This document shows, piece after piece, positions 9,104-19,520 of a stretch of 42,572 nt of DNA. How positions within the stretch are numbered: the stretch's first letter is position 1; the number at the start of each line of letters is the position of its first letter. Below the pieces are notes generated by a model. It did not search any database, was not told where the DNA came from, and saw nothing but the letters and a program-made list of their open reading frames with translations. The translations under genes were made by a program, and so were the position numbers. The DNA is from Emiliania huxleyi CCMP1516 (taxonomy: Eukaryota > Haptophyta > Isochrysidales > Noelaerhabdaceae), in contig NW_005201327.1 of assembly GCF_000372725.1 (NCBI RefSeq), forward strand, positions 15,022 to 57,593, read 5' to 3'.

Positions 9104-11353
9104 ATGCACACCGGCGGGAACGGCGCACGGGCCTCGAGCCGCACTTTGAGCCGCCCTCGATTCAGCGCGGAATTTAGCGCGGGTGAGGCTTTCTGGACGG
9201 AGACATGGAAGTCCACCCTGGAAGTCCCACGGGGAGGAGCCGTGCGGCGTGAGGAAACACAGGACGTCTCAAAGCTGCCCGAGCGGCGGTGTAAACACTG
9301 CCTACTCCTGCTTCCGCCGCTGGCTGCAGCCACCGTCTGCTTTGCAGTGATCCTCGCCTTGGTCATGTACTACGGTGCCGTGTTGCCGCTGCAGAATCGC
9401 GGGATACGAGTGGAGATGTGCGGCGTGAGTGTGTGCGAAAAGGCGCCTGGCGTCCCTCCGACCGAGCAGGACTTTGTGGAGTGCGCCGCGCGGCATGAGG
9501 CTGCGGCGCGAGTCAACGGAACCGTGGAGGTGAATGTCACTATCCTCGCCTTCAATCCGGCCTTCATCGGTGCCGTCGTCAGCAGGATGCGAGCCGTGGT
9601 GATGCCGCCGCCGCTCCTAGCCGCATTTGGCCCGCCGCCGCCGCTGCACCTCAAAGAGCAAGCGCTCATGCGCGGCGCAATAGCCGGCTGCGCCGTGGAG
9701 GGGAGCGTCGAGCTTCCTCCGCAGGGCTGGGCCGCCTTTACGTTCCTGTGTTCGCTCTCCACCGGAATCGGTCTCCAGGACCGCATCTCGGCATACGTCT
9801 CGGGCAATGATACGAGCTGGGGCATCCGCGTCTGGGCGGACGTGGCACCGGCCGCCGCGCGCCTCCTTCGCGTGCCGGTGTCGACGGAGCCGTATGGCAA
9901 CTGGCTGGAGGTCCTCCGCTTTCCAGGCGCCGCGCTCTCCGTCCCCATAGAGAAGGCATGGCATTCTGCCCAGAACGGTTTGGCGCACTGCGACATCTTA
10001 GACCTGATGACAATGGAGTTCCCCTATCTGTACCACTGCAGCGACAGAGGGATGGATGAGCGGGCCATCGACGTCGGGCACGTCGAGACGGAGGCAGAGC
10101 ACAAGTCGTGGGGCTGCCGCGGCTACTCGGACCTCATTTGCCCGAATCCGAGGCCAAACAGCCGCCCGACGCTTGACCGAAGCGGCCAGCCGTGCCCTTC
10201 GATGCTCGACCTGACAGCCTTTGAGGCGAAGAACTTTGCCTACGATAGGCTCGGCCGCGCTGCAAAGGAGGCTGCTGAGTTTACTAAATGCCTGATGAGC
10301 CCGGTCGACGCGCTCACCGGCGCGTGCGGAGGCATCGCCGAGAACTGGAGGATGATGCCACTCACCTTTACCATCCGCAACCCCACACACCTTGCGATTA
10401 CCGTTGAGGCCGACACACGCGCCTACGTCAAGTCCGCGTTCTCGGTCGGGTGCGTACCCGGCCAGGCGACGTCCACACACACCGCAGAGGTGTTGCAGGA
10501 TGTGGCAGGACGGCTGGAAGATAACCAGGCCTTAGCCACTTGGGCGTGCGAGGAGCAGTGGGACATGGAGGCGGGGGCGTTTGTATCGAGGAACGAGGCC
10601 TTGATCACCGGCCTCCCAGCAGAGCGCTTGACCGTGCCTGCGCGAGCCGAGGCTCCGCCCGGGACCGAGAAGAGAGAGGGCCGCGTCAGAGCGAGGCTGA
10701 CCCAACCTGCCGTGCATGCAGGCCAAGGTGACGCTCCGCTTGAATCTCAGCCGGCTCCTCTTCGATCGTGAGGTGGCATTGGCCGCTTCGGCTGCAGTTT
10801 TGGAGTCTCGAATCCGCACGCGTCACTGTGCTCGTCACTTTAGGCGCGGCTAGACCTGTCCAACCTCGATGCGCTGCGCTTTCTTGGCCTCAGCGTGCAA
10901 GTCACCGCGCTCGACATGCACTTGCACTTTGAGATCCCGCGCATCCTCGCGCTGTCCGGAGGGGTCGACTTTGGAGGGGTGCACACTGAGGAGGAGCTGG
11001 CGTGGCTGGACGACATGGCGGAGGTCGCGGCGGGCCGGCTGCCAGAGACGCACCCCCACCACGGAATACCAATCTGGGGCGGCGGCGAGGTGAGCGGGCC
11101 CTCCTTCGCACTCTCAATAGTGGACGTTGGCCGCTACTATTCGCCGCCGCCGCCGCCTTTGTCCCCTCCCATGCAACCGCCGCCATCGCCGCTTTCGCCT
11201 CCGTCGCACCCACCCTTGGAGCCGCCGCTGCCATTAGAACCACCGCTTTTGGCTGACTGGCTCTCTGACCGCCCGTTTGACATCTTTGGTGGAGGCGACA
11301 ACCATGGCTCCCACAAACTACAGCATGCTTGGGAGGCGGGTGGGCTGGGCTGA
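9104..11353 (+). CDS. Membrane-anchored extracellular protein, three exons
   Basis: Exons 9104-10633, 10722-10772 and 10844-11353 join in phase 0 across introns of 88 and 71 bp with GT-AG ends. The product is about 696 residues. The N-terminal 65 residues are polar and basic, then one transmembrane stretch (about 66-90, LLLLPPLAAATVCFAVILAL) gives a single-pass topology. The ectodomain has NGT and NVT glycosylation sequons and beta-rich segments such as MPLTFTIRNPTHLAITVEA and, across the exon joins, KVTLRLNLSRLLFDREARLD. These remind me of LEA-2/NDR1-like beta-sandwich repeats, but this is weak. The C-terminus is Pro-rich (SPPPPPLSPP type) and ends GGDNHGSHKLQHAWEAGGLG. The start is the only in-frame ATG before the membrane segment. 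No function can be assigned. Confidence 0.65.
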
Positions 11354-12071
11354 GGTACGGCTACAGATAGAGCCACTCTCTCTGATGCGTGGTGCTTGGG
11401 CCCCAGTAGCTGCACAGACAACGGCAACTTGAGACTGTGCGCACCATTACGTCTCAAGTTGCCATCAAGTGACGGCCCGGCGCACGCGCACGCACGCGCA
11501 CCCGCCATTTATTTATTACACATAGCACGCCCGTATACGTACGTGTTACTTGGTGTACCTGTGTCCGTGTCACTGGCCACTAGGGAAGCTACTAGGGTAC
11601 CGCACAGCGCACTTAAAAACTCTTTAGACTTTAGAATTAGATGCAAGTGGATGCTGCCGATGGTAATAATGATAATCGAAAGTATTTCTCCAGATAATGA
11701 AAAACCAACAAGCAAGAAGAAGATTCTGCCTTCACCCTTGTTATTTAGCGAGAGAAGCTGTCGAGATGGATGAGATGCGGATTGCATTGGCCGGGGCCGG
11801 CCAGGTGTACGCCCACGCCAGCTCACAGTCACACGCGTGCAACTCACAACATGCAAAGTCTCTCTCGCGAGCACCTCGGCTTCTCGAGATCTCGCCCCCC
11901 GCCCATTTCAAGTGAGGCCGCCGCAAAGCAGCCCCGCCCTCCACAACCCTCCCCAGGGCAGCGGCCAAATCGCTTGGCTGTTTGTGACACGCTCGAGGCA
12001 CCGCCGCCGCCGGCGGTAGGCGCCCCGTCGCCTCACTCCGCCGCCCTCACGTCCGCACACGCCTCCCTCTC
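11354..12071. other. Intergenic region without recognised gene
   Basis: About 700 bases separate the convergent membrane-anchored gene and kinesin gene. The part 11500-11760 is AT-richer than its surroundings and would suit untranslated or terminator sequence. I see no gene, RNA or repeat here that I can support. Confidence 0.6.
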
Positions 12072-12230
12072 ACGCAACCCCTCACTTCCACTCGGGCGCG
12101 TGGAACGTCGCCCTCCGACCGGCGGGCGCGACCGAGGCGCGCCGGCTGCTCGCGCGCTGCACGTGGGCCGAGATCGACGAGTGGCGCCGGCTGCCCGCGA
12201 CCTATTGTGGCAGCGCTCGAACCGCTTAGC
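12072..12230 (+). other. Possible coding exon or gene fragment
   Basis: The plus frame containing 12101 reads SGAWNVALRPAGATEARR, then CTWAEIDEWRRLPATYCG, and ends with TAG at 12228-12230. This has the amino-acid balance of a real protein rather than of GC-rich noise. No start or upstream exon is visible, and it touches the 3' end of the minus-strand kinesin gene. It may be a fragment of an older gene. Confidence 0.25.
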
Positions 12231-13964
12231 CCGCCAGGGGGGGAGTGCCACGGTGAGCGCGCGCCGCGTCACTGCGCGCCTTTGCGATGGCGCCGCCGCC
12301 GCCGCGCTGCGCGGGCGCCCCCCCCAGAGGTCGCCTCGCGGCCCCGCCTGCGAAGGCGCGGCCGAGGGACGGCGCCGCAAAGCCGCCGCCGAGCGGCTCG
12401 AACTTGAAGGCACCGTTCGCGCCGCGCAGCCGCTTGCCGTGCGCCTCGGGGCGGGGCGGCGGCGCGGCGTTGGGCGTCCGGTCCTCCTTGTCGAGGGCAA
12501 AGGCGGGGAAAGCGTCCTCCTCCTCCGCCTGCCCGCCCTCCTCTTCCGAGAGGCGGACTCTGACCTGCCGCGACTCGTCCGAGAAGCGGAACTTGACCTT
12601 GCGCGACGACTGCTGCGACCCGCGCGGCCGCACCAGGTGCGACGGCGTGTAGCGCTGCGACGGCGTGGCGCCGCTGCCGGACGCCGGGGCGGGCGACGAG
12701 AGGCGCGGGGAGCGGCGCGGTGCGGCGCGCGGTGCGGCGGCCTCGGCCTCCCCCTCGGCGCCCTCGGCAAGAGAAGACAGCTCGGCGGCGCCCTCGGGAA
12801 GGAGCGGCCGCGCAGCACAGAGCGCCGACGAGTCCATGTCGAGGAGGTTCGCCGTCGACATGGCGGGCGCGGCGGGCTCCCTCGCCGCAGGTGGCGCCGC
12901 AGGTGGGCGCCCCATCTCGGACTGGATGGACGCGCTGAGGTTGACGGCCGAGCCGCGGAAAAGCGCCGCCACCTCGGCCGGCCGCTCGCGCTCCGACGGC
13001 TCGTACTGCCCGAGGGACACCGCCGCGCTCTGCCTCAGCGCTGCGGCGGCCTCCTGGCTCACCGGCCGGGCGGGCGCGGCCAGCTCGCGTGCCGCCGACG
13101 CGAGCTCGCGCACTCCGTCGCTCCGCAGCTTGCGCAGCTCCGCCTCGGACGCCTCGAGCTTCGCGCGCGCCTCGCGCAGCGCCGCCTCGGTCGCGGCGGC
13201 GCGCTTGCGCTCGTCGGCGAGCTGGGTGCGCTGCTTGTCGGCGCCTTGCTCGAGCAGCAGCGCGTCCGCCTCCTTGCGCTGGCGCAGCTCGACGAGCTCG
13301 GCCTCCATCGCCGCCTGCGCCTCCCGCCCCTCCTTCGCTTCGCCCTCCAGCCTCGCGAGCCGCGCCTGCGACGGCAGCGGCGGTGAGGGCGGCAGCGGAG
13401 GCGGCCGAGGTGGCGACGGCATCGCCGGCGGACGGGGAAGAGGTCGGCGGCGAGGGAATCGGAGGGAGCGGGGTCGGGGTCGGGGTGCGCGCCTCCGCAG
13501 TGCGCAGCTCGGAGACGGCGCGCTCCTCCGCGCCGCGCGCCTCCTTGAGCTCCGCGAGAGAGGCGCCCTCGACGCGGCGGCCGCTCGCCCGCCCGAGCTC
13601 CACCTTGCGCACTCGCATCCCGAACTCGAGCGAGCAGAGCGACTCGGAGGCCGCCTTCCGCCAGGGCGAACGGGGAGGGTCGAGGAGGGGCACCGCGCCC
13701 GCCGCGGGCGGGGGAATGGGTGGCGGCGGCAGAGAGCGGTGCGGAAGCGTCTCGGGAGGTCTGGGTGGCGGCGGCGCCTCGGCAGACGGGTTGATATTGA
13801 CGAACATGAAGGTCTTGGAGTTGCCGCCGAGCGAGTCGGCGAGCAGCTGCGTCAGCTTCGAGTCGCGGAAGGGCACGTGCTTCGCCTTCTCCTGTAGCTT
13901 GGCCATCACGTTGCCCAGCGCGGAGAGGCTCTTGTTGATGGCCTGAGCCTCCAGCATGCCCTGC

Positions 13965-14151
13965 CTGCAGGGTGGGAGGGGGGGGGGGGGGGTGACAGCA
14001 CGCACAGCACGGAGCACGCCCTCCGACGCGGGCGTCTGCGGGAGCGCCGGCGGTGGGGAAAGGGCGACGCAAAGGGAGGGACACGGCCCCTCTCCCTCCC
14101 GCCGCGCTGAGCGTGTGTCCGCGGGTGCGCAAGCTAGCGCTCGGCCGGCAC
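13965..14151 (-). other. Site of the missing kinesin motor exons
   Basis: This 187-bp segment separates FAYG from EAQAINKS. It contains a run of 15 G (plus strand, 13978-13992) and no frame encoding GQTGSGKT, NxxSSR or DLAGSE. The donor side ends after one base of a codon, while the acceptor side starts in a different phase, so simple splicing across it shifts the frame. Confidence 0.75.
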
Positions 14152-14211
14152 CGTAGGCGAAGATGCAGACGTTGAACCCGTCGAGCACCGACTCGACGCA
14201 TGGCTCGACCT

Positions 14212-14283
14212 GAGGGGGATATGGGGAGATATGGGGAGATATGGGGAGATATGGGGAGATATGGCGCACGGCTCGACCTGAAG
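14212..14283. repeat. GGGGAGATAT tandem repeat in a kinesin intron
   Basis: About five units of GGGGAGATAT lie directly upstream (in gene sense) of the acceptor of exon 3. They are bracketed by two copies of GGCTCGACCTGA (14202 and 14271 areas), so the acceptor region CTCAGGTCGAGCC itself is duplicated about 69 bases away. The second copy could serve as an alternative acceptor but would not keep the protein. Confidence 0.75.
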
Positions 14284-15424
14284 GGAGGGGCAGGAGGCGG
14301 GGGTTCGCCACGCGCCGGTGCGGGGCGAGAGGCGGACTATCCCTCATGTCTCGGAGGGCCGCCCGACGGCATTCAAAGGGCGTGGCCTTGTGTGTCTGTG
14401 CTCCGCGTCTGTGCGCGCGCGTCGGTCGGTCTGTCTGTGCGCCCCACCTCCTCAAAGACGGCCTCCTGCCCCGACCCGGGCCCGAAGGCCTGGTCGAAGG
14501 CGAACGAGCGCCGCCCCTCCCGCGTCCCCGGCTGCGCCACCAGCACGTCTGTCGGGGTCGGAATCGTCACCACCGCCGCGCCCTCGCCCGCCGCCGTCGG
14601 CCGCACGCGGCACATCACCCGGATCGAGCCCTTGAGCTCCTGCAGCTGGTTCTGGAGCAGCCGCCGCCGCCTGCGCTCCGCCTGCCAGTTGCCCACCGCC
14701 TCCAGCCGCGCCGGCTCCACCGCCCGCGCCGCCCCCTCCATCGCCTCGCGGAGGTACCGCTCTGCACGCTCCTCGATGCTGCAACCACTGCCCTCCTCCT
14801 CCTCCTCCGCTTCCTCCTCGCCCTCCGCAGCAGCCGCCGCCGGCTCGTCGCCGCTCTGGCCGGCGCCCTCCGCCTCGGCCGCATCGCCCCCGCCGCCGGC
14901 GCCCGCGCCCGCCGCCAGCTCTGAGCGGACGGCCCTCGACGCGACATCAAACGCGGCGAGCACCTGCTTCTGCACCTTGCGCGGGCTCGGCGGCACGGGC
15001 TTGGCCCGCATCTCGGCCAGCTCGGCGGCGAGGCTCGCCGTCTCCTGCCGCACCCGCTCGTCGCACTGGTCGGCCACCGCCTGCGCCCGCGCCAGCTGCC
15101 CGCTGAGCAGGCGCAGCTGCGCGCGGGCGTCGTCCAGCTCTCCCTGCAGCCGGCCGCGGGTGGCCTCGCTCTGGGCGAGCGCCGCGGCGGTGCCCTCGGC
15201 CTCCTCTTGCAGCTCCTGCAGCTGCGCCTCGAGACCCTTGATCTTTTGCGTCAGCTCCCTGGTCGCGAGAGCGGGCGGGCGTCAGCCGGCGAGCGAGAGG
15301 CGGGCGCACGGATCGGGGAGGGGTCCGCGCACGTCACGCGGTCCCAGTAGCCCTCCATCCGGCTCGGCCGGCCGGCCGGGCTGCTGGCGGAGTGGATCGT
15401 CTCGCCGTTCGGAGCCGACAGCAT

Positions 15425-15826
15425 TGAATTCAAAGCCTGGGCTAGCCGCTCGGAGAAAAAGAAAAAAATTGTTTCTTGCGCATTGATATGCCATGTCCGC
15501 CTAGCGTTTGTTTTCTTAACATCGAAGGCTAAGCTCAAAGAAATTCGGGCTGAAACACGACCCCGGACCCGAGACGCACAAGCAAGCACAGACAGTCGAG
15601 AAGGGAGAGACAGCAACGACAGTCAGAAGCGTGTTCACTGGCACTCGGCAGGGGCCCAGTGCCGAAAGAAAGCGTGGATGAGTACGCATCGAGCTCAACT
15701 GCCTCGCCTTCCTCGCAGGAGTCGCTTACGCGGCTCCCGTGGTGTGTGGTGCCTTTCTGTCGAGGACATCGTCGATACGCGGCTCCCGAGGATACCTGAT
15801 GTTTACGAGAAATTCTTTTTCTAGCG
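15425..15826. promoter_or_regulatory. Shared upstream region of divergent kinesin and RCC1 genes
   Basis: The minus-strand kinesin start (15424) and the plus-strand RCC1 start (15827) face away from each other across 402 bases, so both promoters should lie here. The stretch near the kinesin start is A/T-rich (GAAAAAGAAAAAAATTG) against a GC-rich background. I see no TATA box that I would defend. Duplicated CGCGGCTCCCG sequences occur near 15728 and 15778. Confidence 0.4.
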
Positions 15827-17230
15827 ATGTCCACCCCGCCGCGGCGCCGCTCGCGCCGCCTGGCCGCCGCTCGCTCGCCAGACACGCCGTCGCCCGCCCG
15901 CCTCCTCGACCTCCCCAGGGAGCTCCTCGCGCGCGCCCTCTCTCGCTGCGACCCCGCCGACATCGCTCGCGCCGCGGCCGTCTCGCTGCTCTTCCACGCC
16001 TCGCTTGCGCTGGAGGGCATCCGCTTGCGCCTGCAAGAGCGCGGCTTCGAGCTGCCGGCGCAGCCAGAGGGAGAGAGCTGCGCCGTGCGGTGGCTGTGCT
16101 TATATGCCTTGCTGCGCGAGTCCAACCCGCCGGCGAAGGCGGCGGCAGGCTGCTTCCACAGCGTCTTCATCGACGGCGAGGGGCGGCTCTCGTCGTGCGG
16201 CTATGCTCTGTCCTTCCCAGGGTTACTCGGCCACGGGGAGGGCGTGACACGGCTCAACACGCCGACGCGCCTCTCGTCAACGCTGGGCGAGCGCGCCGTG
16301 AGCGTGTCGGCTGGAGACGCGCACAGCCTCGCCCTCGCCGCCGGCGGCGCCGTCTGGAGCTGGGGCAGTGGAGGCTTTGGCAAGCTGGGCCACGGCGACG
16401 AGCAGGACCAGCTGCTGCCGAAGAAGGTCGAGGCCTTGGCTGGCCAGCGCGTCGTCGCCGTGTCGGCTGGAGGCGGGTACAGTTTCGCCCTCACCGCCGA
16501 CGGAGCCGTCTGGAGCTGGGGCTGTGGAGGCGACGGCCAGCTGGGCCACGGCGACCCGCAGAACCAGCTGCTGCCCAAGCAGGTCGAGGCCTTGGCTGGC
16601 CAGCGCGTCGTCGCTGTGTCGGCTGGAAGGCACAGCCTCGCCCTCGCCGCCGATGGCGCTGTCTGGAGCTGGGGCCGGGGCTACTTTGGCCAGTTGGGCC
16701 ACGGCGACGAGCAGGACCAGCTGCTGCCCAAGAAGATCGACGCCTTTGGTGGCCAGCGCGTCATCGCTGTGTCGGCAGGAGGCCACCACAGCCTCGCCAT
16801 CACCGCCGACGGCGCCGTCTGGAGCTGGGGCTGGGGAGGCTACGGCAAGCTGGGCCACGGCGACGAGCAGGACCAGCTGCTGCCGAAGAAGGTCGAGGCC
16901 TTAGCTGGCCAGCGCGTCGTCGCTGTGTCGGCTGGATGGTCGCACAGCCTCGCCATCACCGCCGACGGCGCCATCTGGAGCTGGGGCAGCGGAGACGCGG
17001 GCAAGCTGGGCCACGGCGACCTGCAGAGCCAGTTGCTGCCCAAGAAGGTCGAGGCCTTGGCTGGGCAGCGCGTCGTCGCTGTGTCGGCTGGGCTCGCGCA
17101 CAGTCTCGCCATTACCGCCGACAACGCCGTCTTTACCTGGGGCAAGGGCGAACACGGCTGCTTGGGCCACGGAGAGGACTTGTCGAACCAGCTGCTGCCC
17201 AAGAAGATCGAGGCATGGTCGCAGGAGTGA
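15827..17230 (+). CDS. RCC1-repeat protein with F-box-like N-terminus
   Basis: A single-exon, 467-residue protein starting MSTPPRRRSRRLAAARS. Residues about 25-75 are F-box-like (LLDLPRELLARALSRCDPAD), a module that usually links to SCF ubiquitin ligases. From about residue 105 follow seven RCC1-type blades of about 52 residues, with SLALAADGAVWSWG, GQLGHGDEQDQLLPKK and AGQRVVAVSAG motifs, enough for one propeller. The repeats are nearly identical at DNA level, which suggests recent internal homogenisation. The broken copy at 2360-3827 is its paralogue. Kin-type RCC1 proteins act as exchange factors or scaffolds; the target here is unknown. Confidence 0.85.
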   Translation: MSTPPRRRSRRLAAARSPDTPSPARLLDLPRELLARALSRCDPADIARAAAVSLLFHASLALEGIRLRLQERGFELPAQPEGESCAVRWLCLYALLRESNPPAKAAAGCFHSVFIDGEGRLSSCGYALSFPGLLGHGEGVTRLNTPTRLSSTLGERAVSVSAGDAHSLALAAGGAVWSWGSGGFGKLGHGDEQDQLLPKKVEALAGQRVVAVSAGGGYSFALTADGAVWSWGCGGDGQLGHGDPQNQLLPKQVEALAGQRVVAVSAGRHSLALAADGAVWSWGRGYFGQLGHGDEQDQLLPKKIDAFGGQRVIAVSAGGHHSLAITADGAVWSWGWGGYGKLGHGDEQDQLLPKKVEALAGQRVVAVSAGWSHSLAITADGAIWSWGSGDAGKLGHGDLQSQLLPKKVEALAGQRVVAVSAGLAHSLAITADNAVFTWGKGEHGCLGHGEDLSNQLLPKKIEAWSQE

Positions 17231-17482
17231 GAGGGGGGGCGAGGGGTGCGGTGGCTGATAGGAGTACGACCGACTCGGGAGAGGCCGAGATCCGGATACT
17301 TAGGGTGGGAGGGACTAGTCGGGTGAAGTTCTGAAAAACGTGCAGCACTTCTAGCCAACATCGACAAAAGTCACTCTCTAGCCCCGCGGCGAGCGGCCCC
17401 GCCGGAGGCGAAGAAAATTTTGCCATCTAGGCGCTCTCTAACACACATTTTTGCACAAATCGACGCCTCCAAACAAGTTCAA

Positions 17483-18850
17483 TAAGACTGGTCTTCACTG
17501 CAGCACGCCTCGAGCGAGTAATGCGTCTGTAGGCCAATATAATAGAGCTTCTCGCGCGCGCTCCTCAGCTGGCGGTCCGCAGGGCCGCCCGGGCCGGGCG
17601 AGAAGCGCAAGCCCGCCAGCCGCACCATGTGATTCACGATGATGAGCGTCTCGGCCTCGAGCAGCGTGTAGGTTACGAGGAGCGAAGCTTGCCCTCGCAC
17701 TCGCGTTGCTCGAGCCTGAGCCACTGCGCCTTGACCACGAGATAGCCCGCGGGGATGGTGTCGGTGTTGACGACCGTGTCCTCGGCCAGCGTGTACGCCT
17801 TCCCCTTGAGCACCGCCAGCCAGTAGAGCCCCTCGAGCGACTGCTCGCGCCGATCTGCGCGGACAGCGGCCAGCTGCTTCGCCTTGAGCGACGCGGCCCA
17901 CACCTCCAGCGACTCCATCTGCCGCAGCTCGGCCGTCTCGCCTGCGGCACGCGGCGCCTTCTGCTTCTTGACCCTGCCAAAGACGGCGACCATCTCGCAG
18001 TCCCCCCAAAGAAGAGCGATGCACGGCGGGCACGCGCATGGAATACCGCGCCTGTGACAGGGAGCCGGTGCGGGGGTCAGGAGGGGCGCGTGACGTGCGG
18101 CAACACACGGCACACTACACGGCACGGCACGATGAGCATAACACGGCTCAATACTAGCGTACGTGGTCAGGAGACCATCCTTCCGCGCGGCGGCCGCATC
18201 CTTGCAATCCCCCGCGAACATGTGGTCGTCGTGTGAGCCGTTGAAGCCATCAGCCTTGGGGACGGCAAGGGCGGTGAACTTGGAGTGCTGAAAGAAGCCG
18301 TAGAAGATGCGCTCGATCGCCCACCAGCCCTCCTTGAACGACTTCGCGACAGCCGGGGTCGCTCGTGCCTTGGCGAGATAGAGGACGACGTTGCGAGAGA
18401 GCCGGAGAATATGAAATTGCCCGACCGGATCGCCTCAGTGATCGCGTTCGACGGCAGGTTGCTCAGCACATCGCAGATGTTTTTGCCGTGCATTGACTCG
18501 AGCGTCCAGTGCACGCGCAAGATGCCGAATTTGGTGAGCCACTCGGCAGTCTGATGGTAGTTGTCTTTCCCATCGAACTGCGCGGCACACTGATCCGTCA
18601 GGGAGAGCTTCCGCTGGTAGTCGGGAAAGTCGGTTACGGGGAGGGCTACTACGAGGTCTCTGCGCGGGATGTGCTGGGGCCCTGCGCCCCAGTCGATTGC
18701 CGCATAGTTCGTCGTAGTAGCCCTATCATAAACCTCATATTCACACCTTGCACTTTGAAAAAAAGAAATGTCCTGCTTTTGTCGAAGATCCGGAGGGTTT
18801 ATCGGAGCATCACCCAGTCCCTAGAGCTATCTGAGGTGTGTCGCACCTCG
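17483..18850 (-). pseudogene. Decayed transposase-like gene (HGK...CD type)
   Basis: Read 18850 to 17483 on the minus strand, pieces of one protein appear in changing frames: FFQSARCEYEVYDRATTTNY and IPRRDLVVALPVTDFPDY; LTDQCAAQFDGKDNYHQTAE with FGILRVHWTLESMHGKNICD; then, after a frameshift near 18400, NVVLYLAKARATPAVAKSFK, EGWWAIERIFYGFF and ADGFNGSHDDHMFAGDC; then YLVVKAQWLRLEQREC and, after another shift near 17680, LLEAETLIIVNHMVRLAGLRF. The 'DQCxxQxxGKD' plus 'HGKxxCD' pattern resembles a multicopy DDE-like transposase family in algal and invertebrate genomes as I remember it. At least three frame breaks show that it is dead. No terminal repeats were found. Confidence 0.65.
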
Positions 18851-19520
18851 TGCACCTAAAATTCTTTTTTTCTGCGCGGCGTCGGGAGGACTACTTTACT
18901 AGGGGGCCCACAGCGCCGGTTGTGTCTGGGAGGGAGGGAGTGGCGGGTGCACAGGTCTTGCTCACCCACGGCACCGGGCCGGTGCTTGCACTTTGAATGC
19001 CGTGGGGCTCCTGCCCGTGTCCGGGCGTGGAGATGCGAGGGTCGCCCCCCCTTGCCCCACCACTTTGTGTGTGTGGAGACGTTTTACCTTACCTTACCTC
19101 TGCTCGCCGCGACCACGATGGCTACTCCGATGCTCCGCGCCGACCCGTCCTACCCGACGGTGGCACTCTTCCACATCTCACGCTGAGAAAGATTCTGAAA
19201 CGGCGTGCAGCAGAGTCGCCGACGAGTCGGTCCGCGTGCCTCCTCGTGTCGCGCATCGTTCTCACGAACGAAACCCGTGAACTAGCCGGGGCAGTCGGAG
19301 AAGGGGCAACTCCGTGCACTGACGGTCGGCCGCCAGAAAACACCCTGCGTGGATCGCGTCACAGCAATCCTCGATACCCAACGTACAACAAAACTCCCTC
19401 GCACAACACTGGGCACGGGACTGGCGCGCACTCGAGAACCATCGAAAGGCTTAGCTCAAAAAACTCAACAAAAAGAAGTCGCGAAGCGCGTCTCGGCATT
19501 TCCTCGGCCTCCTCCTAGCG
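18851..19520. other. Intergenic region upstream of the LRR gene
   Basis: No gene is supported here. 19318-19383 carries a repeat (GACGGTCGGCCG, AAACAC, TGCGTGGATCGCGTCACA, ACCCAACG) that recurs at 35174-35239, next to the right end of the inverted-repeat element at 34300-35269. The last 100 bases, with AAAAAACTCAACAAAAAG, should be the promoter or 5' untranslated part of the LRR gene. Confidence 0.6.

Larger units (their letters stand above)
12226..15424 (-). pseudogene. Kinesin-like gene lacking the nucleotide-binding core
   Basis: Exons inferred on the minus strand: 15424-15338, 15254-14448, 14209-14152, about 13960-13778, 13654-13493 and 13365-12226. Exon 2 is a coiled-coil stalk (KIKGLEAQLQELQEEAEG) leading to LQELKGSIRVMCRVRP, a neck and motor start typical of C-terminal-motor (kinesin-14-like) proteins. 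Exon 3 gives [15 protein letters not shown]; exon 4 resumes at [20 protein letters not shown] and [20 protein letters not shown]. Between them only 187 bp remain, where some 150 residues with the P-loop, switch I and switch II should be, and the flanking exons are out of phase. Later exons hold [17 protein letters not shown], a coiled coil and a Ser/Pro-rich, basic tail. A coiled coil after the motor is unusual for kinesin-14. As it stands it cannot make an ATP-binding motor; a deletion or an assembly collapse are both possible. Confidence 0.75.

Noticed and set aside
11770..13386. 538-codon plus-strand frame
   Set aside because: It is antisense to the kinesin exons; Arg/Ala-rich noise from third-position GC, with no domain.
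13655..13778. Pro-rich in-frame segment considered as a coding insertion in the kinesin
   Set aside because: It interrupts a conserved motor segment (NINPSAE to SESLCSLEF) and has GC...AG ends like neighbouring introns, so I treat it as an intron, though it is open in frame.
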